Assembly: GCF_016649425.1 (NCBI RefSeq)
Contig: NZ_JADRCR010000013.1
Coordinates: 1 to 64,000 of the forward strand
DNA from: Limnobaculum allomyrinae
Lineage (GTDB): Bacteria; Pseudomonadota; Gammaproteobacteria; Enterobacterales; Enterobacteriaceae
DNA: 64,000 bases
Direction of reading: 5' to 3'
Shown here: positions 18,701 to 26,968 of the stretch, piece after piece
Layout: every line of letters starts with the position of its first letter
Numbering within the stretch: the first letter of the stretch is position 1
Program-made: the position numbers and the translations under genes
The notes under the pieces: generated by a model
What the model saw: only the letters and a program-made list of their open reading frames with translations
Told to the model about the DNA's origin: nothing
Databases searched by the model: none

Positions 18701-19622
18701 CACCACGGCCAGTAATAATATCGCTCTGGGTAACAATGCTACGGATAATGGGCGTGGAGCAGAAACCTATACGGGTCAGTATTCCGGCTCAAGTAATACC
18801 AGTACAGGAACCCTGTCCATTGGAAACGCCCAAACTAATGAAACTCGCACTCTTAGCAACCTTGCTGATGGTCGTGAACAGACTGATGCAGTTAACCTCC
18901 GCCAGTTGGACGGTGCCGTAATGCAGGCTAATCAGTATACCGATGCGGCTATTCTAACTATGGGTGGGGACATACAGGAAACTCGTAATATTATTAGTAA
19001 CATGCAGATTGGAAATAATTATATGTTCCAAACTCACAGCAACAATATCGGCGTCACTCCACAATCTACCGGCACTGATTCCACTGCAGGAGGAGCAGGA
19101 GCGCAAGCCACGGGAGAAAACAGTACGGCATTGGGTAGTAATGCTATCGCAACGGCAAATAACTCGGTTTCTCTGGGTGCGAATTCTGTTGCCGATCGGG
19201 AAAATACTGTATCGGTAGGAAGTAAAGGACAGGAACGACAAATTACCAATGTCGCCCCTGCTACTAATGATACTGATGCCGTCAACTACTCACAGTTAAA
19301 AAACAGCATCGGAAATATAACGAATCAGGCCAATGCTTATACCGATAGTCAGGTATCGAAACTAAGATACGACTTGAATAAGCAAGATGATGTTCTCAGT
19401 GCCGGCGTTGCCAGTGCTATGGCCATGGCCAACCAACCACAACCAACATCAGCAGGAAATAGTATGGTAACGCTATCAACCGGTTACTATCGCGACGAAT
19501 CCGCCCTTGCTTTAGGCGTATCCAAAGTCTCCGAGAGCGGGCGTTGGGTAACTAAAATGCAGGCATCCACTAATACTCAGGGAGATATGGGGGTTGGTGT
19601 CGGTATCGGTCTCCAGTGGTAA
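15708..19622 (+). CDS. YadA-like trimeric autotransporter adhesin
   Basis: Surface adhesin that trimerises to form its own outer-membrane anchor. The 1304 residues start at the ATG at 15708 with a GGGGAAAG element; the in-frame TTG at 15696 sits on that ribosome site and is not used. An extended signal peptide (MNKIFSILWNASLGCWVVVS) is followed by a membrane-targeting segment (about 48-66, cleavage near SYA-GTA). A glycine-rich head follows, then Hep_Hag/YadA-head repeats (SVAVGPAA, AIAIGNGATA, DSVALGAGS), neck motifs (TDAVNGSQL, DAVNYAQL) and coiled-coil stalk pieces. The last 90 residues form the four-strand anchor (LSAGVASAMAMA ... GVGIGLQW). Residues 197-790 are four tandem near-identical modules. 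Confidence 0.95.
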   Translation: MNKIFSILWNASLGCWVVVSELVHINKSNAVKRNKKAKKNKCKTSLLNKKVPLSLLVLILGSIGFNSYAGTANSFSAGILGTGGPGGCWNSAIAGTVVGNGGVCDGGGGGAQTGLVAYDGSGSYGAWINVQGVNAISIGAGGAGKLNITNTGLTAYAGLNMSTNKISGLAAGTALTDAVNLSQLNSSISLLSQTGTLYFHANSVLADSNATGANSIAVGPLASASGINAIAIGNGATATKNDSVALGAGSTTEAAVATTGTTINGTVYTFAGVAPTSVVSIGTAGAERQLTHVAAGQLSATSTDAVNGSQLFTTNSEVTNIGTSVTGLNTTVNALNTSITNINNGVGIKYFHTNAVLADSNASGTDSVAVGSAATALGLSAIAIGNGATATEEDSVALGAGSTTEAAVATTGTTINGTNYTFAGDAPASMVSIGTAGAERQLAHVAAGQLSATSTDAVNGSQLFATNSEVTNIGTSVTGLSTTVNALNTSITNINNGVGIKYFHTNSVLADSNASGTDSVAVGPAAAASATNSIAIGNGATTTEEDSVALGAGSTTEAAVATTGTTINGTNYTFAGDAPASVVSIGTAGAERQLAHVAAGQLSATSTDAVNGSQLFATNSEVTNIGTSVTGLSTTVNALNTSITNINNGVGIKYFHTNSVLTDSNASGTDSVAVGPAATALGLSAIAIGNGATATEEDSVALGAGSTTEAAVGTTGTTINGTDYTFAGDAPASVVSIGTAGAERQLTHVAAGQLSATSTDAVNGSQLFATNTEVTNIGATITNISNGGGIKYFHANSTLADSNASGTDSIAMGPVAIASATNSIAIGNGATATSDGSIALGQGSIADRQNSISVGTNGAERQIINVAAGTNDTDAVNYAQLRAISDDALLWDPTLTAFSARHGTTMVNKITNVADGDINQTSTDAVNGSQLYALDNRVTSVDNRVTVIEGSISGGGIKYFHSNSSAADSIASGNNAVSIGPNAQASGENAISIGNGATTTASNNIALGNNATDNGRGAETYTGQYSGSSNTSTGTLSIGNAQTNETRTLSNLADGREQTDAVNLRQLDGAVMQANQYTDAAILTMGGDIQETRNIISNMQIGNNYMFQTHSNNIGVTPQSTGTDSTAGGAGAQATGENSTALGSNAIATANNSVSLGANSVADRENTVSVGSKGQERQITNVAPATNDTDAVNYSQLKNSIGNITNQANAYTDSQVSKLRYDLNKQDDVLSAGVASAMAMANQPQPTSAGNSMVTLSTGYYRDESALALGVSKVSESGRWVTKMQASTNTQGDMGVGVGIGLQW
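16296..18077 (+). repeat. Four tandem 456-bp coding repeats in the autotransporter
   Basis: Copies begin at the YFH codons: 16296-16751, 16752-17207, 17208-17663 and 17664-18077. The first three are exactly 456 bp (152 codons); the fourth is 414 bp, having lost 14 codons of the stalk segment (VTGLSTTVNALN region). Each unit has head repeats, a TTGTTINGT loop, a GAERQL neck, TDAVNGSQLF and a short stalk. The DNA is near-identical for long stretches, including silent sites, and is visibly more GC-rich than the flanks. Two more diverged units start at 18078 and 18579. Confidence 0.93.
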
Positions 19623-19634
19623 ACAACTCGCATA

Positions 19635-19658
19635 AGCGGCCTCAGATCCGAGGCCGCT
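19635..19658 (+). terminator. Possible terminator after the autotransporter
   Basis: A 9-bp perfect GC-rich stem AGCGGCCTC/GAGGCCGCT with a 6-base loop lies 13 bp after the stop codon. The following CTTCAG is not a U-run, so termination may be partial and allow read-through into the lipoprotein gene. Confidence 0.55.
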
Positions 19659-19731
19659 CTTCAGAGTGAATCATGACACCACTAACGTATTGTTATCCCT
19701 TTGATTTTTAAATAATGTATGGAGACATATT

Positions 19732-20661
19732 GTGAAATACTCTTGCCTCGCCACTAATTTGATACTAATGATTTTTTCACTTCTTTCTCTTACTGGCTGC
19801 GATCAAACTTTGGATATTCCTTGGTTAAATAACAGCCAGAATAAAAATCAGCATAGCTATACTCTGGATATTCCTGCGTTACCGTTAATTCAGGATGCAA
19901 TAGCGTCTATGGAGCTCACATTCGAAAATGACAAACAGAATTTAATGATTAAAGAAGTTTGCGCATTAGCACAGGAAAAGCTGACTCAGGAACAGGTTAA
20001 CAGTTGGCTAAAAGATCAATCTATTGATATGACCAAAATTCCGGCTAAAGGTAGCAGCATGTCTTTGCTGGTCAATGGCGATAAAGTACAACAAAATGCA
20101 GCATGTGCCGCCTATGTGGCAACATCTGCGCTATCCCTGGTAAACTTTGCAGACTTTTCTGTTGTTATTCCCTCAGCAGATAGTAATAACAGAACAAATC
20201 CGGAAGAAAACGCCACATCAATATCAGTGTCCAAAGAGAGCATTGATAATAAAAAATTAACGCAATATCTGACAACAAAACTGACGGTCGCCAAAGCCAA
20301 CAGTGACTTTTATGCTTTAATTGCCCTTGAATTGCAAAAGCTGCCGCCACAAACAATTCCGGAATATAATAATAAGATAAAACAGATATTTACTAAGCTA
20401 TCCCCACTTTATCTGGAACACATCAATACGCTATATCAGCATAATGGAATTCAGTATCAAGTCATTACCCTGAATGAAAATGAACTCAATTTTGTCAGTA
20501 GTGATGGATATCATTTCATGCGCAGTTCTGACGGGCTTATCTTTAAATACAACGATATTCCCTGGTATGGTAGCGGCTATTTGATGGGTAAATATTACAC
20601 ATTGAATTCAAACTATTACAGTAATGCCCTGATTAATAAATTAACACAGATAGACAAATAA
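19732..20661 (+). CDS. Unknown lipoprotein downstream of the autotransporter
   Basis: I do not recognise the family. The 309-residue protein starts at a GTG with GGAGA 6 bases upstream. A lipoprotein signal ends in the lipobox SLTGC (Cys about 23), so it is probably anchored in the outer or inner membrane. The mature part is mostly helical and polar, with KEVCALAQEKLTQEQVNSW and a tyrosine-rich end (YNDIPWYGSGYLMGKYY). It sits 109 bp after the trimeric autotransporter on the same strand and is followed by a strong terminator. That position suggests an accessory role in adhesin biogenesis, similar in spirit to SadB/TpgA helpers, but no sequence similarity to them is claimed. Confidence 0.75.
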   Translation: MKYSCLATNLILMIFSLLSLTGCDQTLDIPWLNNSQNKNQHSYTLDIPALPLIQDAIASMELTFENDKQNLMIKEVCALAQEKLTQEQVNSWLKDQSIDMTKIPAKGSSMSLLVNGDKVQQNAACAAYVATSALSLVNFADFSVVIPSADSNNRTNPEENATSISVSKESIDNKKLTQYLTTKLTVAKANSDFYALIALELQKLPPQTIPEYNNKIKQIFTKLSPLYLEHINTLYQHNGIQYQVITLNENELNFVSSDGYHFMRSSDGLIFKYNDIPWYGSGYLMGKYYTLNSNYYSNALINKLTQIDK

Positions 20662-20680
20662 AATTCAGTGATGAAAAGCT

Positions 20681-20723
20681 AAATTCAACGGAGGATAGTC
20701 ATCACTATCCTCCGTTGAATTTT
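20681..20723. terminator. Strong bidirectional terminator
   Basis: A perfect 18-bp stem AAATTCAACGGAGGATAG/CTATCCTCCGTTGAATTT with a TCATCA loop lies between two convergent genes. T-rich right ends are present on both strands, so it can end the plus-strand lipoprotein gene and the minus-strand DUF4056 gene. Confidence 0.88.
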
Positions 20724-20752
20724 ATCGCTCAATAAGCCGGAAACTTAATCTA

Positions 20753-21931
20753 TTAATCCTTTTTCGCCACTGCATCATGAGAAACATGCGGAGGCATCAC
20801 ACGAACTGAACGAAGTTCACTTTCATCTATAATTTGAGCCTGTTCAGCCAAAGCGGAAAAATCTCTCACCGTCCAATAACTATCTGGTACTGGTAGCCGC
20901 TCCATATTATCTCCAGGCAAAAGACGGAACTCACCAATCTGATTGAGCACAATACCTTGCCATACATCAGGCAAACTCAGACGTAACAACTTATCGGTTA
21001 ATAATGAATCATGAGAAGGAAGACGATTACTCCCCGTATCATAATTACGATAAAGCACTAAGAATTTCTCCGGTACCCGACGCTGGCTATCCCACCATTT
21101 TCCATCCAGTAACATAAATTGCCGCTTAGTCCCTTCATAAGATTCAGCACCAAGCTGTTCCAGCGCTTTTGGTAGTAATTGAGTCATAGATTGTTGGTAC
21201 TGATCCAGACTGCCGGCATGTCCCTGCAGAATAGACGTTAACGCCAATCTGGAACCTAATAAATTAGAATAGAGATCTTCAGGAGAAAAACCCGAAACTT
21301 CCTCGGAAAAACCGGGAACGTCTAACAGACCATACCATTGAGCTATCTCATGCCAGGCCGCCATCTGAAAGGCGAGCTGTGCGGCTAAATAGGCGCTTAG
21401 GGTATAACGATCTTCCGGGCTGGAGGGCGGTGTAAAAGCGGTAAACACAAACTGACGTTTCGCCAACTCATCACCCAACTCCAGTTGCCATGCCTGCCCC
21501 AGACGAGGGTAAATTTGACTGAACAAATAGAACGTATTATCCGCGGTATCACGAACATGAGCGATATCCAGAAAACCACCCCTATCGGTATAGATATGCC
21601 CTACTCGCTCATCAGAAACGTTTAACAGATTTGCGGCGGTATCTAACAGACTATCACTGTAATGATGGGTACCCAGCTTATTAGCTTCAACAATATTGCC
21701 AATTTGGTAGACCGGTAGTGGGATACCAATAACACTAACCCCCAGGTTATAACCAAATGCACAACAAGGGCGTAAGCCATCAGGTGGATTTATAGGAGCT
21801 ATTACCGGATAAATCTGACTGGCAGATTCCACTGGAACCATGGAAAGATCGGGTTCAAAAGTGGTTATTGGCAATACATCATTTTTACAGGCGGTCAGCA
21901 GTAACAGAAATAGCAAACTAAAATAGCGCAT
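20753..21931 (-). CDS. DUF4056-type lipoprotein of unknown function
   Basis: The 392-residue protein starts at the ATG at 21931. The open frame reaches 21964, but MRYFSLLFLLLLTAC is a textbook lipoprotein signal (lipobox LTAC, Cys 15) with GAGGGG upstream. The motif RPCCAFG near residue 56 and the body (YTLSAYLAAQLAFQMAAWHE, EEVSGFSPEDLYSNLLGS) recall the DUF4056 family; I assign this from memory with moderate confidence. The HEIAQWYG stretch resembles an HExxx motif but is not a full zinc-protease signature. It is a single gene, convergent with the upstream lipoprotein. Its ribosome site lies in a terminator-like hairpin. Confidence 0.7.
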   Translation of the reverse strand: MRYFSLLFLLLLTACKNDVLPITTFEPDLSMVPVESASQIYPVIAPINPPDGLRPCCAFGYNLGVSVIGIPLPVYQIGNIVEANKLGTHHYSDSLLDTAANLLNVSDERVGHIYTDRGGFLDIAHVRDTADNTFYLFSQIYPRLGQAWQLELGDELAKRQFVFTAFTPPSSPEDRYTLSAYLAAQLAFQMAAWHEIAQWYGLLDVPGFSEEVSGFSPEDLYSNLLGSRLALTSILQGHAGSLDQYQQSMTQLLPKALEQLGAESYEGTKRQFMLLDGKWWDSQRRVPEKFLVLYRNYDTGSNRLPSHDSLLTDKLLRLSLPDVWQGIVLNQIGEFRLLPGDNMERLPVPDSYWTVRDFSALAEQAQIIDESELRSVRVMPPHVSHDAVAKKD

Positions 21932-21932
21932 T

Positions 21933-21950
21933 AAAAAAGCCCCTCGGGCT
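21933..21950 (-). promoter_or_regulatory. Hairpin overlapping the ribosome site of the DUF4056 lipoprotein
   Basis: The minus strand reads AGCCC-GAG-GGGCT-TTTTT directly before AATG. The five-bp GC stem plus U-run looks like a small terminator, yet its GAGGGG is the only good Shine-Dalgarno element for the gene. It may lower translation or transcription into the gene. Confidence 0.4.
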
Positions 21951-22617
21951 AAATAAAAAATCATCAGAACCGTATTATTTCCTTGCCGCTATTATATCTG
22001 GCACGCTCAGAAAAATGGATAAGAATCGAAAACGCCCACTCTTGCCGATAATTATACCGTAAATAATAATGATTTAATGATGAAAACAATCTAACTCCCA
22101 ATAAATAAATATAATAATATTCCTTTCGCATCTAAATAATAACAATAGTAAATATTTCACAATTCCTATGCCTCATAAAAATTCACTATGTTTATTTATA
22201 AGATCTTTTTATATAATGCCGCCGTTATAAATCTTGAGGATTGTAGTAAGTAATGAATTAATTAAAAGTCACTTATGTAATCATTCTTACGAATTTCAGA
22301 TGAATCCTATAAATAGAACATTATCAATGCATTATATTAAATAGCGAACTGATAATGTCGCTAAGATTCGCTGAAATCATTTACTTAGATGCAATGAATA
22401 TCTTCGATATTAATTAACATCTGTTTTAAATTTAATTCTGAAATATAAAACAGAGATTTTAAAAATCAATATCAATTTTTTGATAAAAAACAGGATGAAC
22501 CATTTAGCCAGATAAAAGATATAACCTTTTGTTTTAAACAAGAATCTATTTCCAGAATTTTTACAATAGCATAAAAGCAGTCCGCTTTTAATATAAACAT
22601 TACCAGGAGGGTAATTA
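21951..22617. other. Long AT-rich intergenic region upstream of the Ail-like gene
   Basis: About 670 bp with no convincing gene. The minus-strand open frame at 22410-22667 overlaps the next gene's start and has no matching ribosome site. Many short AT repeats are present. The Ail-like gene's AGGAGG site is at the right end (22606-22612). Promoters for both divergent genes should lie here, but none stands out. Confidence 0.4.
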
Positions 22618-23190
22618 ATGAATAAGGCTATTCTATCAGCAATAATGTTGCTGACTTTAGGTTCCACTCAAATTTCTCAGGCACAGGATCACACCATTAC
22701 GTTGGGTTATTCTCAAAGCCACTTTGAAGAATTTGGCGGCGTTAATGGTGTGAACGTTAAGTATCGCTATGAGTGGAACTCCCCATGGAGCGTCATCTCT
22801 TCCTTCACCTATATGGACGGTAATACAGAGAAAAATTATCAGCGCAGCAACTACAATGTAAAAGCGCATGGTGATGTGGATTACTATTCATTATCTGTTG
22901 GCCCTGCTTATCGTATTAATGATTATGTTAGCCTGTATACCTTACTTGGCGTAGCCACTGGTACGTTTGATTATTCTGCAGACAAATACAGTAAACAAAA
23001 TCAATATATGTACCATATGAATAAAGATGGTAGTAAACACAAGACTACATTTATGTATGGTACCGGAGTACAAGTTAATCTGATGGAAAACTTTGCTATC
23101 GATGTTGGTTACGAAGGTACCCATATGGAATATCAGGGCATGCAATTTACCTCCAACGGTTTTAACGTTGGTGCTGGTTATCGCTTCTAA
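22618..23190 (+). CDS. Ail/Lom/OmpX-family outer-membrane beta-barrel protein
   Basis: The 190-residue protein has a signal peptide of about 22 residues (STQISQA-QDH). The rest is the alternating pattern of an eight-strand barrel: ITLGYSQSHF, GVNVKYRYEW, DYYSLSVGPAYRI, SLYTLLGVATGTF, FMYGTGVQVNLMENFAIDVGYEG, ending NVGAGYRF. The YRF C-terminus and GPAYR/GVG motifs are typical of Ail/Lom/PagC/OmpX. Members mediate adhesion, serum resistance or invasion. Very strong AGGAGG ribosome site. The protein fits the neighbouring adhesin island, but its ligand cannot be read. Confidence 0.88.
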   Translation: MNKAILSAIMLLTLGSTQISQAQDHTITLGYSQSHFEEFGGVNGVNVKYRYEWNSPWSVISSFTYMDGNTEKNYQRSNYNVKAHGDVDYYSLSVGPAYRINDYVSLYTLLGVATGTFDYSADKYSKQNQYMYHMNKDGSKHKTTFMYGTGVQVNLMENFAIDVGYEGTHMEYQGMQFTSNGFNVGAGYRF

Positions 23191-23212
23191 TTTCCATTCT
23201 GGTTAAAAAACG

Positions 23213-23246
23213 AAAGCCCGTAAACACCTGATGATTTACGGGCTTT
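23213..23246 (+). terminator. Terminator after the Ail-like gene, shared with argH
   Basis: The 12-bp stem AAAGCCCGTAAA/TTTACGGGCTTT has a 10-base loop and is followed by TTTT. On the minus strand an A-rich left side gives a U-run, so it can also stop the argH transcript. Confidence 0.88.
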
Positions 23247-23270
23247 TTTATAACAACATGATGGTCAGAA

Positions 23271-24647
23271 TCAGATATCTAATCGAACTTTAGCCGCATC
23301 AATTGCACTGGCAACTTGTTGTGGGTTAACTCCACCTTTAGCACAACGTTTCTCCAGACAGGATTGCAGCGATAACGCAGGATAAACATCTTCATCGATT
23401 ACCGCATTAAACTGTTGAAGCTGAGATAATGACAATTCCTCTAAAGCTTTACCCTGCTTAATCGCTTCCAATACCGCAGATCCTACAATATGGTGAGCTT
23501 CGCGGAATGGAATACCTTTAGCTACCAAATAATCCGCCAGCTCTGTCGCATTAGCATAGCCTTGTTGAGCCGCTTCCTGACAACGTGGGCGCTTAACCTG
23601 AATACCATCCAGTACCAGCACCGCCATATGCAGGCAGTCCAGCCAGGTGTCCAGCGCATCAAAGATACCTTCTTTGTCTTCCTGCATATCTTTGTTATAG
23701 GCTAACGGCAGCCCTTTCAGGGTCATTAACATACCGCTGAGAGCGCCCTGCACGCGCCCACATTTACCGCGAATCAATTCCAGCGCATCCGGGTTTTTCT
23801 TTTGTGGCATCAGAGAAGAACCTGAAGTCACCCGGTCAGATAATTCAACAAAACCAGATTCACCGCTGTTAAAGAAAATCAGATCTTCAGCAAAACGGGA
23901 CAGATGTACCATGCTGATAGAAGCATCAGACAGTAACTCCAGCACATGATCCCGGTCAGAAACGCTATCCAGGCTGTTGCGGGTTGCTGCACTAAAGCCT
24001 AACCAGCCTGCTAACTGGTCGCGGTCAATTGGATAAGCCGTTCCGGCTAATGCACCACTACCCAGCGGGCTGGTATCCATACGCTTTAATGCATCCTGCA
24101 AGCGACTTTCATCACGGGCTAACATTTCGGTATAGGCCAGACACCAATGGGCAAAGGTCACCGGCTGAGCACGTTGCAGGTGAGTATAGCCCGGCATTAC
24201 TGCATCCTGATTCTGTTCAGCCGTTATCACCAGCGCTTGTTGCAGCTCTTTTACCGCATTTAGCAGCAAACTAACCTGTACCTTGCACCACAGTTTTAAA
24301 TCAGTGGCTACCTGATCGTTACGGCTACGCCCGGTATGCAGTTTTTTACCTAAATCGCCCACTTTGCCAATCAACTTCTGCTCTACCCAGCTATGAATAT
24401 CTTCTGCATCGCTGGTTAAAATAGCTTCCGGCTCAGCCTGAACTTCAACTAACAGCTCATCTAACGCTTTTTCTAATTTTTTTTGTTCTTCAGCCGTTAA
24501 TACGTTGACCGTCACCAGCGCTTTTGACCATGCTACAGAGCCAATAATATCCTGCTCGGCTAAGCGATAATCAAAACGCAGTGAATCATTAAACAGTTTA
24601 AAACGCTGATCTGCCGCCTGGCTAAACCTGCCGCCCCACAATGCCAT
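23271..24647 (-). CDS. argH: Argininosuccinate lyase
   Basis: Last step of arginine synthesis: splits argininosuccinate into arginine and fumarate. The 458-residue protein (E. coli 457) is a member of the fumarase/aspartase superfamily. The signature [12 protein letters not shown] near residues 280-292 carries the catalytic serine loop, and the N-terminal [10 protein letters not shown] is typical. Also present are [13 protein letters not shown] and the [10 protein letters not shown] histidine motif. It is the last gene of the leftward arginine cluster, separated from argG by 226 bp that hold a terminator-like hairpin, so it may be partly uncoupled. Confidence 0.97.
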   Translation of the reverse strand: MALWGGRFSQAADQRFKLFNDSLRFDYRLAEQDIIGSVAWSKALVTVNVLTAEEQKKLEKALDELLVEVQAEPEAILTSDAEDIHSWVEQKLIGKVGDLGKKLHTGRSRNDQVATDLKLWCKVQVSLLLNAVKELQQALVITAEQNQDAVMPGYTHLQRAQPVTFAHWCLAYTEMLARDESRLQDALKRMDTSPLGSGALAGTAYPIDRDQLAGWLGFSAATRNSLDSVSDRDHVLELLSDASISMVHLSRFAEDLIFFNSGESGFVELSDRVTSGSSLMPQKKNPDALELIRGKCGRVQGALSGMLMTLKGLPLAYNKDMQEDKEGIFDALDTWLDCLHMAVLVLDGIQVKRPRCQEAAQQGYANATELADYLVAKGIPFREAHHIVGSAVLEAIKQGKALEELSLSQLQQFNAVIDEDVYPALSLQSCLEKRCAKGGVNPQQVASAIDAAKVRLDI

Positions 24648-24798
24648 ATTTTTTACTCCTGAAAAATCAAAGCAATACCTATCACTTTGGATTGATGACT
24701 ATAACCACATCAACGCTGACGTTAACCCGCGGCTAACTCAGTCTCTGCATTCTTATGGCAAAATCTACACTAAAGTGAAAATAAACAACATGCTAAAG

Positions 24799-24828
24799 TA
24801 AAAGGGCGATACCAATATCGCCCTTTTA
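24799..24828 (-). terminator. Terminator-like hairpin between argG and argH
   Basis: The stem TAAAAGGGCGAT/ATCGCCCTTTTA (12 bp, perfect) with a 6-base loop lies about 45 bp after the argG stop, in the reading direction of argG. U residues sit inside the right arm. It would reduce arginine-operon transcription into argH unless argH has its own promoter in the remaining 150 bp. Confidence 0.75.
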
Positions 24829-24873
24829 TTATAAAACCCAATCGTTGAACCAAATTAGATCAAGTTAAAAGAA

Positions 24874-26091
24874 CTATTTCTTCAACTCATTCAGCGCACG
24901 AATCCGGCCAGATAGCGAGAACAACCGAATAAAGCCGCCTGCATGACTGTGATCGTAAACTTCATCTTCCCCAAAAGTAGCAAACTCTTCAGAGTAGAGG
25001 CTGTTAGATGATTTCTTCTGAATCGCTGTTGCCTGACCTTTATACAGTTTAACAACCACTTCGCCATTCACATCCTGAGCCAATGACTCTGCGGCAGCCT
25101 GAAGTGACTTACGCAATGGCGCAAACCAACGGCCATCGTAAACCACATAGGCCATTTCCAGACCTAACTGCTCACGCCATTTGAAGCTATCACGATCCAG
25201 TACCAGTTGCTCTACACCACGTAGCGCGGTCACCATAATGGTGCCTCCCGGGGTTTCATAACAACCACGGGATTTGATACCAACCAGACGGTTCTCAACA
25301 ATATCGATACGGCCAACGCCATGCTTAGCGCCCAGCTCGTTTAATGCTTCCAGACACTTGAATGGACTCATTGCTTTGCCGTTTACGGCGGTTACCCGAC
25401 CTTTTTCGACCGTTACAGTGACCAGCTCTGCCTGATCCGGTGCATCTTCAGGAGAAACGGTCCACACCCAACAATCTTTATTCGAAGCATTCCATGGCGT
25501 TTCTAACACACCACCTTCGGTAGAGATATGCCACGCGTTTTCATCACGGCTATAGATTTTTTCCAGTGAGGCAGTCGTCGGAATATTACGCTCTTTCAGA
25601 TAGGCCAACAGAGCCTCACGGGAACGCAGGTTCCATTCACGCCATGGCGCAACCACTTTCAGATGAGGTGCTAATGCTGCATAGGTAGTTTCAAAACGCA
25701 CCTGATCGTTACCTTTACCCGTTGCGCCGTGACACACCGCATCGGCACCCAGTTTCAACGCCAGTTCAACCTGAGCTTTTGCAATCAGGGGACGAGCCAT
25801 TGAGGTGCCCAGCAGATAGCTGCCTTCGTACAGTGCGCCGGTTTGCAGAACCGGATAAACATAATCTTTGATAAACTCTTCACGCAGATCGACAACGTAA
25901 CAAGAGGAAGCACCAGAATTCAGTGCTTTCTGCTCCACGCCTTCCAGATCTGCACGCTCCTGACCGATATCCGCCACAAACGCCACGACTTCACAATCAC
26001 CATAGTTTTCTTTTAACCACGGAATAATTGCAGAAGTATCCAGACCGCCGGAGTATGCTAAAACAATTTTTTTAATACCACTCTTATTCAT
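24874..26091 (-). CDS. argG: Argininosuccinate synthase (short, cluster-type)
   Basis: ATP-dependent joining of citrulline and aspartate. It has 405 residues. The ATP pyrophosphatase loop AYSGGLDTS is at 12-20, then [32 protein letters not shown] and [16 protein letters not shown]. The ATG at 26091 is chosen over the GTG one codon earlier because AAGGA lies 7 bases before it. This is the roughly 400-residue type found inside argECBGH clusters of Yersinia, Serratia and Vibrio, not the longer 447-residue unlinked E. coli enzyme. It lies between argB and argH. Confidence 0.96.
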   Translation of the reverse strand: MNKSGIKKIVLAYSGGLDTSAIIPWLKENYGDCEVVAFVADIGQERADLEGVEQKALNSGASSCYVVDLREEFIKDYVYPVLQTGALYEGSYLLGTSMARPLIAKAQVELALKLGADAVCHGATGKGNDQVRFETTYAALAPHLKVVAPWREWNLRSREALLAYLKERNIPTTASLEKIYSRDENAWHISTEGGVLETPWNASNKDCWVWTVSPEDAPDQAELVTVTVEKGRVTAVNGKAMSPFKCLEALNELGAKHGVGRIDIVENRLVGIKSRGCYETPGGTIMVTALRGVEQLVLDRDSFKWREQLGLEMAYVVYDGRWFAPLRKSLQAAAESLAQDVNGEVVVKLYKGQATAIQKKSSNSLYSEEFATFGEDEVYDHSHAGGFIRLFSLSGRIRALNELKK

Positions 26092-26183
26092 CACGAATTC
26101 CTTGATTGCTAAGTCTAAAAGTTATTCAGTTACTACTGGTTAATTAATATCTTACTGTTCTAAATCTACTCTGGCTGTATCTG

Positions 26184-26957
26184 TCAGGCCAGAATACGGG
26201 TTCCGACCGGAACGCCATTAAATAGTGCGGGCAACTGCTCGGCATTACGCCAGCTGGCAATATCCACCGGACGCCCCAGCGAACGGGCGGCATCCAATGC
26301 GGCATTGACTTTAACCACCATACCGTCAGTAATAATGCCCTGTGCAATCAGCTTTTCGGCTTTATCTGCAGTAAGTTCAGCTATGCGCTGCCCTTTTCCA
26401 TCAAGAATACCGCTGACATCGGACAACAAAACTAAATCAGCCCCCAGCGTCGCAGCCAGTGCAGTCGCGGCCTGATCTGCATTAACGTTCATCAACGCAC
26501 CTTCTGGCGTAATACCAATGGAGCTGATAATGGGTAAGTAATCACTTGCCAACAGCGTTTGAACCAGTTTATTGCTACCGGCTTTGGCTTCACCTACGTG
26601 ACCTAAATCTTCAGAAAGCTGACGAACTTCCACCATATTGCCATCCGCAAGACACAGGCCAATGGCATTAATATCGTGTTTTCTGGCTGCGGCCATCAGG
26701 GTTTTATTCGCGGTTCCGGCCAGCGCACCTGTAATAGTTCCGATTTGGTCTTCCGGCGTAACGCGCAAGCCATTACGACGGATCACCGGCAGAGTCAGCT
26801 TTTTCATCAGTTCATCAACCAGACAACCACCACCGTGTACAATCACCAACTGACGCTGATGTTTTTGCTTATAGGTTGCCAGAGCCACAAACAGACGTTC
26901 CATTGCTTCATCACTGTCCAGCAACGCACCGCCAAGTTTAATAATTAATGGATTCAT
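26184..26957 (-). CDS. argB: N-acetylglutamate kinase
   Basis: Second step of arginine synthesis: phosphorylates N-acetylglutamate. 257 residues (E. coli 258). The amino-acid kinase fold has [13 protein letters not shown] (7-19), [12 protein letters not shown], the acetylglutamate-binding [14 protein letters not shown] and [12 protein letters not shown]. It begins 11 bp after the argC stop, so the two are translationally close in one operon. Confidence 0.97.
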   Translation of the reverse strand: MNPLIIKLGGALLDSDEAMERLFVALATYKQKHQRQLVIVHGGGCLVDELMKKLTLPVIRRNGLRVTPEDQIGTITGALAGTANKTLMAAARKHDINAIGLCLADGNMVEVRQLSEDLGHVGEAKAGSNKLVQTLLASDYLPIISSIGITPEGALMNVNADQAATALAATLGADLVLLSDVSGILDGKGQRIAELTADKAEKLIAQGIITDGMVVKVNAALDAARSLGRPVDIASWRNAEQLPALFNGVPVGTRILA

Positions 26958-26968
26958 CCTTCTTCTCC

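Noticed and set aside
22410-22667. 85-codon minus-strand frame upstream of the Ail-like gene
   Set aside because: Overlaps the start of the well-supported outer-membrane gene, is very AT-rich and hydrophobic by composition, and has no ribosome site.
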